Assembly: GCA_964195995.1 (NCBI GenBank)
Contig: CAXMQS010000001.1
Location: 1 to 64,000, forward strand
Length of the DNA: 64,000 nucleotides
Direction: 5' to 3'
From: CAXMQS01 sp964195995
GTDB lineage: Bacteria; Actinomycetota; Acidimicrobiia; Spongiisociales; JAOTWH01
Each line of letters opens with the position of its first letter. The stretch's first letter is position 1. The position numbers and the translations under genes are program-made. The notes below the pieces were generated by a model. The model saw nothing but the letters and a program-made list of their open reading frames with translations. It was not told the DNA's origin and did not search any database. Positions 43,139-51,522 of the stretch are shown piece by piece.

Positions 43139-44332
43139 ATGGGGCGAATCGCCGAGCACATCCTCCATGTCGACATGGACGCCTTCTTCGTGGAGGCGGA
43201 ACGCCTTCGCGACTCTTCGCTTATCGGCGTCCCGGTAGTGGTCGGTGGCCTCGGCGGTCGCGGCGTTGTTGCCTCCGCTTCCTACGAGGCACGGCGCGTC
43301 GGCGTTCGCTCGGCGATGCCCATCTCAGAGGCGCGGCGTCGCCTGCCCCTCGGGCGCTTCGTGGTCCCAGATCACGATCACTATCGATCGCTATCGGCTC
43401 AGGTATTCGAGATTATGCGGGGATTCACGCCAACAGTCGAGGGTCTCTCGATCGATGAGGCTTTTCTGGAGATCGCAGGACTTGGGCTGCATTACGAAGG
43501 GGCAGACCAGATCGCAACCGCGGCGCGGGCGACGATCCTTTCCGAACTTGGGCTGCCGAGCTCCGCCGGCGCCGCAACCACCAAGCTCGTCGCCAAGCTG
43601 GCCTCGCAGCGCGCCAAGCCGGACGGCCAGCTGATCATCCCGGTTGGGGAGGAGTTGGACTTCCTGCGACCACAAGGCCTGCGAGCGTTGTGGGGAGTTG
43701 GCGAGGCGACATACGCGGCTCTCGAGGCGATCGGCGTTTCCTCTGTCGGCGAGCTCGCAGACCTTCCCGAGCAGATGGTGAAGAGGCGTCTCGGGGAGAC
43801 CATCGGGGCACATCTCTGGGCCCTAGCCAACAACATCGACGACCGAATCGTGACTCCAGGCGAAGGAGCCAAGTCCATCTCATCCGAGGCGACCTTCGAA
43901 ACCGACCTTGTCGACCCGGTGCGCATCGATGAGGAGCTGTTCCGGCTATGCGTCGGGTTGAGCGAACGGTTGCGAAGGAGTGGTCTGGCGGCGCGGACGG
44001 TGAGTGTGAAGATCCGCTACAGCGACTTCTCCACCATCACCAGAAGCCACACGACCGAGGCACCCGTCGACCTGGCGGCCGCCATATACGCCGAAGCATC
44101 GGAGCTGGTGCGGCGGGCCGGCGGGGTTGGGCGGCCGGTGCGGCTTCTCGGCGTCGCGGGAACCGCCCTCAGCGATGGGCCCCGCCAGCTTGGCCTCGGT
44201 GACGACAGCCGCCAAGCGCTCGCCGAAGCATCCGACAGCGTCCGTCAACGATTCGGCGACGATGCCCTGCGCCTCGCCCGTCTTGTCCAACAGCCAGACT
44301 CTGAGCGCAGCGATAGCCCTCAGGTATACTGA
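43139..44332 (+). CDS. dinB: Y-family DNA polymerase (Pol IV-like)
   Basis: A 397-residue translesion polymerase. Metal ligands are D12 in HVDMDAFF and D106/E107 in LSIDEAFLEI; YEARRVGVRSAMP is the nucleotide-binding loop, and the helix-hairpin-helix is LRALWGVGEATYAALEAIGV. A C-terminal clamp-binding motif is not obvious. There is no LexA box upstream; TACCGT lies 6 nt before the ATG (leaderless type). The gene's stop lies inside a palindrome. Confidence 0.92.
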   Translation: MGRIAEHILHVDMDAFFVEAERLRDSSLIGVPVVVGGLGGRGVVASASYEARRVGVRSAMPISEARRRLPLGRFVVPDHDHYRSLSAQVFEIMRGFTPTVEGLSIDEAFLEIAGLGLHYEGADQIATAARATILSELGLPSSAGAATTKLVAKLASQRAKPDGQLIIPVGEELDFLRPQGLRALWGVGEATYAALEAIGVSSVGELADLPEQMVKRRLGETIGAHLWALANNIDDRIVTPGEGAKSISSEATFETDLVDPVRIDEELFRLCVGLSERLRRSGLAARTVSVKIRYSDFSTITRSHTTEAPVDLAAAIYAEASELVRRAGGVGRPVRLLGVAGTALSDGPRQLGLGDDSRQALAEASDSVRQRFGDDALRLARLVQQPDSERSDSPQVY

Positions 44333-44338
44333 GGGCTA
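44314..44338. promoter_or_regulatory. Palindromic promoter/operator before DUF3040 and MerR genes
   Basis: TAGCCCTCA (44314-44322) and TGAGGGCTA (44330-44338) are a perfect 9-base inverted repeat with a 7-base spacer. A consensus-like -10 box, TATACT (44325-44330), lies in the centre. The dinB stop codon is inside the right arm. No good -35 is seen. It may be an operator, perhaps for the MerR-type protein encoded downstream; a terminator role for dinB is less likely, since no U-run follows directly. Confidence 0.55.
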
Positions 44339-44365
44339 ATCCAGTCTTTCTACCCGAGGGCACCA

Positions 44366-44695
44366 ATGCCACTGGACGATCGAGAACAGCGAATCCTCGA
44401 AGAGATAGAACGGCAGTTCTATGAAGAGGATCCGAAGCTGGCTCAGACCGTCCGCAACACCAGCCTGGCAACCCTCACCGCCAGACGGGTGCGTTGGGCA
44501 AGTCTTGGAATCGCCGGCGGGCTCACCCTCATGCTGGTGTTCTTCACCTCGAATCGTTTCGTCGCCCTCGCCGGGTTCCTCGTGATGACCGCGGCGACGT
44601 TCTGGTTGGTCTCCGCGTCGAGGACGAAGCGCGGTTGGGGCTCGATCTCCGCGTTAACCGATCGCACCCGCCAGCGGTGGCGTAGAGACGGCTAG
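44366..44695 (+). CDS. DUF3040 membrane protein
   Basis: A 109-residue actinobacterial DUF3040 protein: MPLDDREQRILEEIERQFYEEDPKLA at the start (the family hallmark), then two membrane helices and a basic tail. The family is common near cell-division genes in actinobacteria; its role is unknown. GAGGGCACCA lies before the ATG. Confidence 0.88.
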   Translation: MPLDDREQRILEEIERQFYEEDPKLAQTVRNTSLATLTARRVRWASLGIAGGLTLMLVFFTSNRFVALAGFLVMTAATFWLVSASRTKRGWGSISALTDRTRQRWRRDG

Positions 44696-44762
44696 AGTCG
44701 CTCTTCGAGGGAGAGAAGCAGGTACGGCACTCTCCGCGCTGGCAGATTCGAGGAAGGGCGAC

Positions 44763-45257
44763 GTGGAGGAAGGTTTCACCGCACAGCAGGCGTCTCGTCT
44801 GACATCGTGCACCGCACATCAACTTCGGTATTGGGATCGAGTGGCGTTGGTGAAGCCGTCAATCCAGAGCACCGGTGGTCGCCCCGGGCGGAGACGTCTC
44901 TACTCTTTCCGCGATCTTGTCTCGCTGCGGGTGGTCCGCAGCTTGCTGGACAATGGCATGTCGGTGCAACGCGTCAGGCGGGCATGGGACTACCTACGCC
45001 GAACGGCGGACGTCGATCGCCAGCTGTCTGAGGTCTCGCTTGTCACCGACGGCACCAACCTCTTCGCCGTAACCGAAGGGGAGGTTGAGTTGCTCGATGC
45101 CTTGCGGCAAGGCCAGCTCGCCTTCTTCGGCACCCTCGAGGAGATCACTCGCTCAGTAGCTGAGGATGTATCTCGCTTCGAGCTAGATCGCGACCACTTC
45201 CTCGAGATGCTGCGTCGGGTCGAGGACGATGTCCTCGACGAGGCCTCAGAGCTCTAG
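44763..45257 (+). CDS. MerR-family transcription regulator
   Basis: A 164-residue protein with an N-terminal winged helix (FTAQQASRLTSCTAHQLRYWDR, then GRRRLYSFRDLVSLRVVRSLLDNGMSVQRVRRAW). The C-terminal part is helical with no Cys metal site, so the signal is unknown. A GTG start at 44763 follows GAGGAAGGG. It may control the palindromic promoter 430 bases upstream. Confidence 0.85.
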   Translation: MEEGFTAQQASRLTSCTAHQLRYWDRVALVKPSIQSTGGRPGRRRLYSFRDLVSLRVVRSLLDNGMSVQRVRRAWDYLRRTADVDRQLSEVSLVTDGTNLFAVTEGEVELLDALRQGQLAFFGTLEEITRSVAEDVSRFELDRDHFLEMLRRVEDDVLDEASEL

Positions 45258-45264
45258 GGCGCCC

Positions 45265-47607
45265 TCAGCGCCGCCTGCGCAGCGATCGCAGGCTGTACCC
45301 GGATAGGAACCGTTGCATCGGGCTGTACCGCGTCGAGAGCAGCTTCTCTGCGTCCGCATAGGAGTCCTGGGCCACAGCCACCTTCGACGAGGCCAGCGGC
45401 CTCTTGGGCCCGTAGACGGTCTCGGCATACACAGCGGCCAGTGGCACAAGAGACCGATGGGTTGCCTCGGCGAACTCCGCCGGCGTGTCCGCGGTAGCAG
45501 GCGGTTCCCCGAGGTCGGCGAGTCTTCCTGTGATCTCGTGCCACGCCGCCGAGATGTCGCCAGACTCGAAGCGCCGCATCCGGCGTCGGCGACGTATGGC
45601 CTTGAGCCCCGGCAACGCCAGCACCACGAGGCCGAGCAGAGCTATCAGAGGTATGGCGCGCCACGCCCATCCGGGGAGCTCGAAAGACCCCGCCGGTTCA
45701 TCGGCGGAGCCGGCACCGAGGAACCTATCCGGCTGTTCTCCCTCGAGCTGGGGAGGAGGCAGCGGCAGACCTTCCACATTGACCTCTGGTTGCGGCGGCA
45801 CCTCGAGGTATTGGGTGATGTCGAAGGGGAGGGTGCTCGCTTCTGAGAAGTTGACGTTGTCCGATCGAGGGGTGGCATCGAAGCGCACCCACCCCTGTGA
45901 CGGCATCCAGAACTCGACCCAGGCGTGGGCGTTGTTGTCTCGAACCAACACCCGCCCATCACCGAGGTCGTCTCCTGGGGTGAACCCAAGGATCACCCGA
46001 GATGGGAGTCCGACCGAGCGGCCCATCACCCCGAGGGCGTTGGCGTACAGCTCGCAGTAGCCGGCGCGGTAGTCGGGGCTTTCGGTGTCGAAGAGCCAGA
46101 CTCCCAGGTCGTCCGTGGAGCCGCCGGGGGGAACCGACAGGTCGTAACGGAACCCGTTGGCGCGGTCGCGGAGGAACGTCTCGAGCGCCAGCGCCTTCTC
46201 ATAGTCCGAGCCGAGGCCGCGGGTTAGCTCCGCGGCAAGTGCCCCGATCCGCGGGTCCAGCTCCTCTGGCAGCTTCAGGAGCCGGTCCACGCCGGGTGGC
46301 TCGAGCCTGGCTTCGGTGACGAGAGGCTCCGGCACTGTGAACAGACCGTCATCGATGGCCTGAGCGAAGGCGCGAGTCGGCTGGCCGCTGTCGTTGGTGG
46401 CGAGGACGGCCAGATCCGGTTGGGGAACGTCGGAGACCACGCGGTATGTCATGCCATCGAAGGTCAGCGAGCCGAAGCGAAGCGACCCGTCGGGGGTGAC
46501 GCGCAGCCCTGCCTCGACCTGGCGTTCGTTGGCGGTCACGGCGTTCGGGGAGTAGGCGTTTGGCAACCACTCCATCGATAGAGCCAGGATCGTGACGTCC
46601 TGGGTGACCTCGGCCGTTGGCCCGGCAAACGAGTGGTCTGGGTCTTCGAGATCGTCCTCGAGCAGGTCGATGTCGGGATCGGAGGCGAACCAATGGACAC
46701 CGTTGAAGGTGTCCATGGTCAGAAGCTTCCAGTAGAGCTGATCCGCGGGAACGTCACCATCGGTCCTCGCCACGAAGAGCGGTGTATTGGACGTGTTTAT
46801 CAGACTCTTGCGCACCGAGATGAAGGGGTTGTATGAGACCGATCCATAGAAGCTGCCCGTTAGACCGCGCTGAAAGCGCCAGTCGAGAACCCCCGTGGCC
46901 TCTACGGCAGATCCGAACGCAGCTGTCATGAAGAGTGCGACAGCAGCGATTCCGCCAACGAAGGCGACCGCCCAGACCGGGGTCGTTGCGGTGACTCCAC
47001 CGCGCCGGGCTCCCCTAATCCGCCCAACGCCGGCCGTCCGCTCGTCAAGAGCGACTGCAACCAGCGCCAGGCCGACGAGAAGCAACAGCGCGACGACCCA
47101 GCCGATTTCGAGGCCGACCCTGTCTACGGTTGCCAGATAGAGGTAGAGCCCGAGTGGCGGCACCAGAGCCACGAACGGCCTCGCCGTCCGCAGACCCCAA
47201 ACGGCGAGGGCGCCGAGGCCCCAGAAGACGGACATGAGAATGGCCACCAATCCGGTCGATGGCAGCACAGGGGCCGAACCCGATCGGATGACGTCACCGG
47301 CGTACGAGACCTCGTTGGAGAAGCTGGAAAGCGTGTCCCAAGTGGGAATGAAGAGCCACATCGTTTCGGGTGCCACCAGTCGCAGCACGACGACGGCGAC
47401 GATCGCTGTGTTGATGCCGAGAACCCAGCGGCCACGAACGCCGTAGGAGACGCAGGTCCAGGTGATGACGGCACCAAGCGCGGCGCCCCCAACGATCACG
47501 AGCTGCCACGAGAGGCCATCGACCGACTGACTCACGAGCTTGTTCAGCCTTGCCAGTGCGGCCGCGACGAGCCCTGCGGCAGCTAGCCAGCTGTAGCGAT
47601 ACGCCAT
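45265..47607 (-). CDS. Transglutaminase-like membrane protein (TgpA type)
   Basis: A 780-residue protein. The first 200 residues hold five or more membrane helices (DUF3488-like). A large extracytoplasmic part contains the transglutaminase core: Cys in AGYCELYANALGVMGRSVGLPSRVILGF, His in NNAHAWVEFW and Asp in VRFDATP. A further helix near 610 and a cytoplasmic DUF4129-like tail end it. It is the last gene of the MoxR-DUF58-TgpA cluster, starting 25 bases inside the DUF58 gene. Confidence 0.92.
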   Translation of the reverse strand: MAYRYSWLAAAGLVAAALARLNKLVSQSVDGLSWQLVIVGGAALGAVITWTCVSYGVRGRWVLGINTAIVAVVVLRLVAPETMWLFIPTWDTLSSFSNEVSYAGDVIRSGSAPVLPSTGLVAILMSVFWGLGALAVWGLRTARPFVALVPPLGLYLYLATVDRVGLEIGWVVALLLLVGLALVAVALDERTAGVGRIRGARRGGVTATTPVWAVAFVGGIAAVALFMTAAFGSAVEATGVLDWRFQRGLTGSFYGSVSYNPFISVRKSLINTSNTPLFVARTDGDVPADQLYWKLLTMDTFNGVHWFASDPDIDLLEDDLEDPDHSFAGPTAEVTQDVTILALSMEWLPNAYSPNAVTANERQVEAGLRVTPDGSLRFGSLTFDGMTYRVVSDVPQPDLAVLATNDSGQPTRAFAQAIDDGLFTVPEPLVTEARLEPPGVDRLLKLPEELDPRIGALAAELTRGLGSDYEKALALETFLRDRANGFRYDLSVPPGGSTDDLGVWLFDTESPDYRAGYCELYANALGVMGRSVGLPSRVILGFTPGDDLGDGRVLVRDNNAHAWVEFWMPSQGWVRFDATPRSDNVNFSEASTLPFDITQYLEVPPQPEVNVEGLPLPPPQLEGEQPDRFLGAGSADEPAGSFELPGWAWRAIPLIALLGLVVLALPGLKAIRRRRRMRRFESGDISAAWHEITGRLADLGEPPATADTPAEFAEATHRSLVPLAAVYAETVYGPKRPLASSKVAVAQDSYADAEKLLSTRYSPMQRFLSGYSLRSLRRRR

Positions 47608-48761
47608 GTTCTCTCCGTTGCGGTCGCCCAGGCAGCCGCCCAGCTCTCACCGGCGGCGACCGATACCGTCGCCGCTCCGCTCCGCTGCATCATCGCCAGC
47701 GTTGCCTGGTCCGCATCACCAACTGCCAGCACCATCGTCCGCCCGAACGACCGCGTGAGATAGCGGAAGGCGGTCAAAACGGACTCGTCCGCTCTTCCCG
47801 TCACGATGATGAGAGCGCCGCCCCCTATGCCCGAACTCCTCAGGCGGGTGACACCTCGCCTCAGGTCGACTGTCGATGGCTGCACCGTCGCCAACCGATT
47901 CATGCATGGCAGGTAGCCCGAGTAGGTGAGAGCCCGCGCCTTGGCGTCGCCGGTCCACAGGTGGGGACCGTAACCGCCTTTGTGGAGGTGGCGTATGACA
48001 GAGGCCGCTCCGGAGACGGCGTGCTCGAAGGACGCGACGTCGGGGTAGAGCTGGTCGCGACTGTCGAGCAGGATGAGCGCTCGCGACTGCCACGGGATCT
48101 CGAGCTGTCGGATCATCAGGGCGTCCCTCTTGGCCGAACTCGGCCAGTGAACACGGCGCAGGTCGTCGCCAACCGCGTACTCGCGCAGGGTGAAAAAGTC
48201 CTCGCCACCGTGCGGGGCGAATGTGGGGTGGCTTGTCTGTACCGACGGGTCACGGCCTCGCACCAGTGGGAATCCATCGAGGTCTTCGATGGCCGGGAAG
48301 ACCGTGAGCTGGTCGATGGTGCCCGTGTCCCCGCCTGCTTCGGCGAGGCCGAGTACGTCGGCAGCAGCCACCGTTGCCGGGCCAACGTCGTAGACCCCGC
48401 GGGGGCGAGCCAGCACTTCGTAGCGTGCCACCAGCGGAGTCTTGGCGTCTATGCGGGCAGCGGCGAAGCGAGCGGCGCCGAGCTCGGCGACGCGATCCTC
48501 GACGACAACGTTGCGGAGTGCACGTTTCGTGGTGAGCGAGATCTCGACGATGGCTCGATCGCCCTCATGAAGGTTCTCCGGGGAGATCCTGCGGTGGATC
48601 TCGACGCGGGGGGTGGCCAAACGCACGACAAGCACCCCGGTCGCGGTTCCTATGGTCAAGAAGAGCGCGAGAGCGAGGAGCTCTTGCTCCCCGAAGGCGA
48701 TCCAGAGGACGCCGAGCCCGAGGGATGCGCCAAGTGCGGCCCATCCCCGGGTGCTAGGCAT
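47583..48761 (-). CDS. DUF58 (VWA-like) protein
   Basis: A 392-residue protein with two N-terminal membrane helices, a beta-rich region, and the DUF58 hallmark GEDFFTLREYAVGDDLRRVHWPSSAKRDALMIRQLE. A von Willebrand-like fold follows (ALILLDSRDQLYPD). DUF58 proteins are partners of MoxR ATPases. The ATG lies 4 bases past the moxR stop. Confidence 0.92.
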   Translation of the reverse strand: MPSTRGWAALGASLGLGVLWIAFGEQELLALALFLTIGTATGVLVVRLATPRVEIHRRISPENLHEGDRAIVEISLTTKRALRNVVVEDRVAELGAARFAAARIDAKTPLVARYEVLARPRGVYDVGPATVAAADVLGLAEAGGDTGTIDQLTVFPAIEDLDGFPLVRGRDPSVQTSHPTFAPHGGEDFFTLREYAVGDDLRRVHWPSSAKRDALMIRQLEIPWQSRALILLDSRDQLYPDVASFEHAVSGAASVIRHLHKGGYGPHLWTGDAKARALTYSGYLPCMNRLATVQPSTVDLRRGVTRLRSSGIGGGALIIVTGRADESVLTAFRYLTRSFGRTMVLAVGDADQATLAMMQRSGAATVSVAAGESWAAAWATATERTWRIATAG

Positions 48762-48765
48762 CTAG

Positions 48766-49731
48766 CTAACCGAGTCCAGGAATCGGCACACCCTGCGCCA
48801 ACGCCTCGATGATCTTGCTGATTTCAACGCCGCGCATCTGCGCTTCCGGCCGCAGGATGAGCCTGTGGGTGAGCACGGGAAGCATCATCGCCTTGACGTC
48901 GTCTGGTGTCACGAAGTCGCGTCCGTCCATGGCGGCCTTGGCTCGTGCCGCTCTCTGCAGATAGAGGGTGGCCCGGGGCGAGGCGCCAAGGAGCACGTCG
49001 GGGTCATACCTCGTCGCCTCAGCGAGGTCGACGATGTATTCCTTGACCTCGCTCGATACGTGGACCGAGGTTGCGACCTTGATCATCTCGCCGATCTCAG
49101 CTGCGTCGATGACGGGACGAAGATCCTCATAGGTTGAGCGGACGCCATGGGTGTCGAGCATCTCGAGCTCCTTGGCCCGGTCGGGATAACCAACGACGAT
49201 GCGCATCATGAAGCGATCGAGCTGGGCTTCGGGGAGGGGGTAGGTGCCCTCGTGCTCAATGGGGTTCTGGGTGGCGATCACCATGAAGGGCGCCGGCAGC
49301 GGACGGGTGGTCGCGTCGACTGTTACCTGACGCTCTTCCATCGCCTCGAGGAGCGCCGACTGCGTCTTGGGGGAAGCTCGATTGATCTCGTCGCCGAGGA
49401 CGATGCTGGCGAAGACCGGTCCCGCCCTGAAGACGAACTCGGATCGTTCCCTATCCCACACCGAGACGCCGGTGATATCCGAAGGGAGCAGGTCGGGAGT
49501 GAACTGAAGCCGATGGAACGAGCAGTCGATCGACCGAGCGAGGGATTTCGCCAGGACGGTCTTGCCAACGCCGGGTACGTCTTCGATGAGTGCATGACCC
49601 TCAGCCAGCATGCAGAGGACGGTGAGATCGACAACCTCACGCTTGCCCTGGATGACTCGCTCGATGTTGGATGCGATGTCGTCGAAGCGGGTAGCGAACC
49701 ATTCGGTCGTTCTCGAGGTGTCAGACGCCAC
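48766..49731 (-). CDS. MoxR-family AAA+ ATPase
   Basis: A 321-residue MoxR chaperone-like ATPase. Walker A is EDVPGVGKTVLAKSLA, Walker B is IVLGDEINRASPKTQSALLEAMEE, and sensor 1 is VIATQNPIEHEGTYPLPEAQLDRF. MoxR proteins aid maturation of extracytoplasmic complexes with DUF58/VWA partners. A GTG start at 49731 has GAAGGAG 6 bases upstream. Confidence 0.94.
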   Translation of the reverse strand: MASDTSRTTEWFATRFDDIASNIERVIQGKREVVDLTVLCMLAEGHALIEDVPGVGKTVLAKSLARSIDCSFHRLQFTPDLLPSDITGVSVWDRERSEFVFRAGPVFASIVLGDEINRASPKTQSALLEAMEERQVTVDATTRPLPAPFMVIATQNPIEHEGTYPLPEAQLDRFMMRIVVGYPDRAKELEMLDTHGVRSTYEDLRPVIDAAEIGEMIKVATSVHVSSEVKEYIVDLAEATRYDPDVLLGASPRATLYLQRAARAKAAMDGRDFVTPDDVKAMMLPVLTHRLILRPEAQMRGVEISKIIEALAQGVPIPGLG

Positions 49732-49820
49732 GCCGGGCTCCTTCGCATATGGGGAACACCAGAGATTAGCCGGTTTCGAGAGGTGCGCCGCGTGGTGCGT
49801 GCTGCCCTAGCATCGTGCTT

Positions 49821-50417
49821 GTGGACAACATGGCCGACCTGACCGAGGAACTCACTGCGATCGCCGGTGTCGAGGGGGCAGACGTCTCAGTCAGCGACGC
49901 CGGGGTTACCGGCGTCAAGGTGCGACTGGAGACAGACGCAGACGCAGACGGCGTCGGCAGAGCGGTTCAGGAGGTCATGATCCGTCACGGGGTCAGGGCT
50001 CGGTTGGGCACGACGCCACCGCCTCCACCCGCTCCGCTCGTAGCGCTTCCCGACTTTCCGCTTCCCGACCCCGTCGTCGCCCCGGCGGTTGAGGCGACGA
50101 TCGCCGGTGTCGCCGTCACCGAAACCGCCAAGGGGCTCGAGGTGTCGGTGACGGCGAGCGATGGCCGCATCGCGAGCCAACGCTGCCGCGGGGGCGAGGA
50201 ACCGCTGGCCGAAGCGGTAGCGATCGCGGCCGCAGAGCTATTCGGTAACCGATCAGCCGTCCTCATCGAGTATCGGCGAGAGCACATCGCAGAGACCGAG
50301 GTGGTCACGGTGGTCATGGATGCCGGGACCGGCGGTCGAGTGGCAGGAGCAGCCGTGATGGGTGCCGGCTTCGCGTTCGCCGTGGCAAGAGCGGTGGCGG
50401 CGGCGCTAGGAGCTTGA
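49821..50417 (+). CDS. Hypothetical protein with Pro-rich linker
   Basis: A 198-residue protein of unknown function. The N-terminal 60 residues form an alpha/beta unit (GADVSVSDAGVTGVKVRLET). A TPPPPPAP linker precedes a second similar unit (GVAVTETAKGLEVSVTASDGR) with an alpha-helical end rich in Ala and Gly. The GTG at 49821 is preferred: TAGCAT lies 7 nt upstream and there is no Shine-Dalgarno. It is divergent from moxR and overlaps the opposite gene by 12 bases. Confidence 0.65.
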   Translation: MDNMADLTEELTAIAGVEGADVSVSDAGVTGVKVRLETDADADGVGRAVQEVMIRHGVRARLGTTPPPPPAPLVALPDFPLPDPVVAPAVEATIAGVAVTETAKGLEVSVTASDGRIASQRCRGGEEPLAEAVAIAAAELFGNRSAVLIEYRREHIAETEVVTVVMDAGTGGRVAGAAVMGAGFAFAVARAVAAALGA

Positions 50418-50912
50418 CTTCTTACGGCGCGGCGCCGTGATCAATTCGATCGTGACGTCTTGAGATGGTTGGTCGACGGCAACCGGTGGCACCGTCCTTC
50501 CGAGGCTCGAACGGTACGAGTCCACTCGAGCCAGAACTTCTCGGACGAGGAGGCGGCTGCGGTCCTCGGGCGGCTGAGCGAGGTCCGATGCCTCAGCCGG
50601 CTCTGCCGAGACGACTACGACACCCCGGCGACGGAGATCCCAGATGGCTACCTCCTGGGACAGCATGTCTGTCGAAAGAGCGCTCAGCGAGCTGACGACG
50701 ACACCGTCCACCTGTCCGGCATCGACAACCCCCAGCAGGGCCAGGTAACCGTCGCGGCCCTGCTCGAGTCCGGGACGCGGAACATCTTGGCAAACGGCGA
50801 CCAGTGAGTGGCCGCCGTCAACAGACGCGCGCCTGATCCGATCCGACTGGGCGTAAGCCGTATCGCTCTCGGATGGAGCAGCGCTCTCTCTGACATAGCC
50901 GACCAGACGCAC
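50406..50912 (-). CDS. Resolvase-like protein with degenerate active site
   Basis: A 168-residue protein that matches the N-terminal catalytic fold of serine recombinases: VRLVGYVRES at the start, GRDGYLALLGVVDAGQVDGVVVSSLSAL in the middle, and GVVVVSAEP. The N-terminal Arg and Ser (YVRES) remain, but the LDRLSRD helix reads LSALSTD, so key arginines are gone. There is no DNA-binding domain after it, only a basic tail (PRRKKSSS). It is probably not a recombinase now. GTG start at 50912 is uncertain. Confidence 0.6.
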   Translation of the reverse strand: MRLVGYVRESAAPSESDTAYAQSDRIRRASVDGGHSLVAVCQDVPRPGLEQGRDGYLALLGVVDAGQVDGVVVSSLSALSTDMLSQEVAIWDLRRRGVVVVSAEPAEASDLAQPPEDRSRLLVREVLARVDSYRSSLGRTVPPVAVDQPSQDVTIELITAPRRKKSSS

Positions 50913-51021
50913 AGGTGGACCTCTCGTTCCGCCTAGTGTGGCCTCGCCCACACAGTGCGTCAACAACTGACGCTCTGTGTCGGGGCTGGGGCGGCCAGCG
51001 GCCGGTGGTACTCTCGCCGCC

Positions 51022-51522
51022 GTGGGACGTGCTCTGGTGCTCAATGCCACTTACGAGCCGCTGTCCGTTGTGTCGGCGCGGCGAGCCGTCGTGCTCGTCC
51101 TGAAGGAGAAAGCCGACATGGTTGGCGAGAGCGAGGGATCGCTCCGGGCCGCCTCTGTGGCCCTTCCCGTCCCCACCGTCATCCGCCTGCGCACCTTCGT
51201 GCGCGTTCCATACAACCGGCGGGTTCCGCTGAATCGTCGTGCGATCTTTGCCAGGGACGAGGGGAAGTGTCAGTACTGCGGCGGGGAAGCGGAGAACATC
51301 GATCATATCGTTCCCCGTTCGAGGGGCGGCGAGCACAAGTGGGAGAACGTCGTTGCGGCGTGCCGAAGGTGCAATACCCGCAAAGGCAACCGCTCGCTTG
51401 CCAGATCTGGACTAACCCTGCAGCGGCCACCGCGGGCGCCGCGCCGTCACGGCTGGATCTTTGTGACTATCGGAGGTGCGCCGCACCCGTCGTGGGCGCC
51501 ATACCTCTTCGAGGGTTTCTAG
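51022..51522 (+). CDS. HNH endonuclease
   Basis: A 166-residue protein. The N-terminal LVLNATYEPLSVVSARRAVVLVLKEKADM and VIRLRTFVRVPYNR, then the HNH core CQYCG...NIDHIVPRSRGGEHKWENVVAACRRCNTRKGNR, are typical of a widespread actinobacterial/cyanobacterial HNH family often found as a single copy. The nuclease target is unknown. TACTCT lies 7 nt before the GTG at 51022, suggesting a leaderless mRNA. The stop shares a CTAG with the next gene. Confidence 0.9.
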   Translation: MGRALVLNATYEPLSVVSARRAVVLVLKEKADMVGESEGSLRAASVALPVPTVIRLRTFVRVPYNRRVPLNRRAIFARDEGKCQYCGGEAENIDHIVPRSRGGEHKWENVVAACRRCNTRKGNRSLARSGLTLQRPPRAPRRHGWIFVTIGGAPHPSWAPYLFEGF

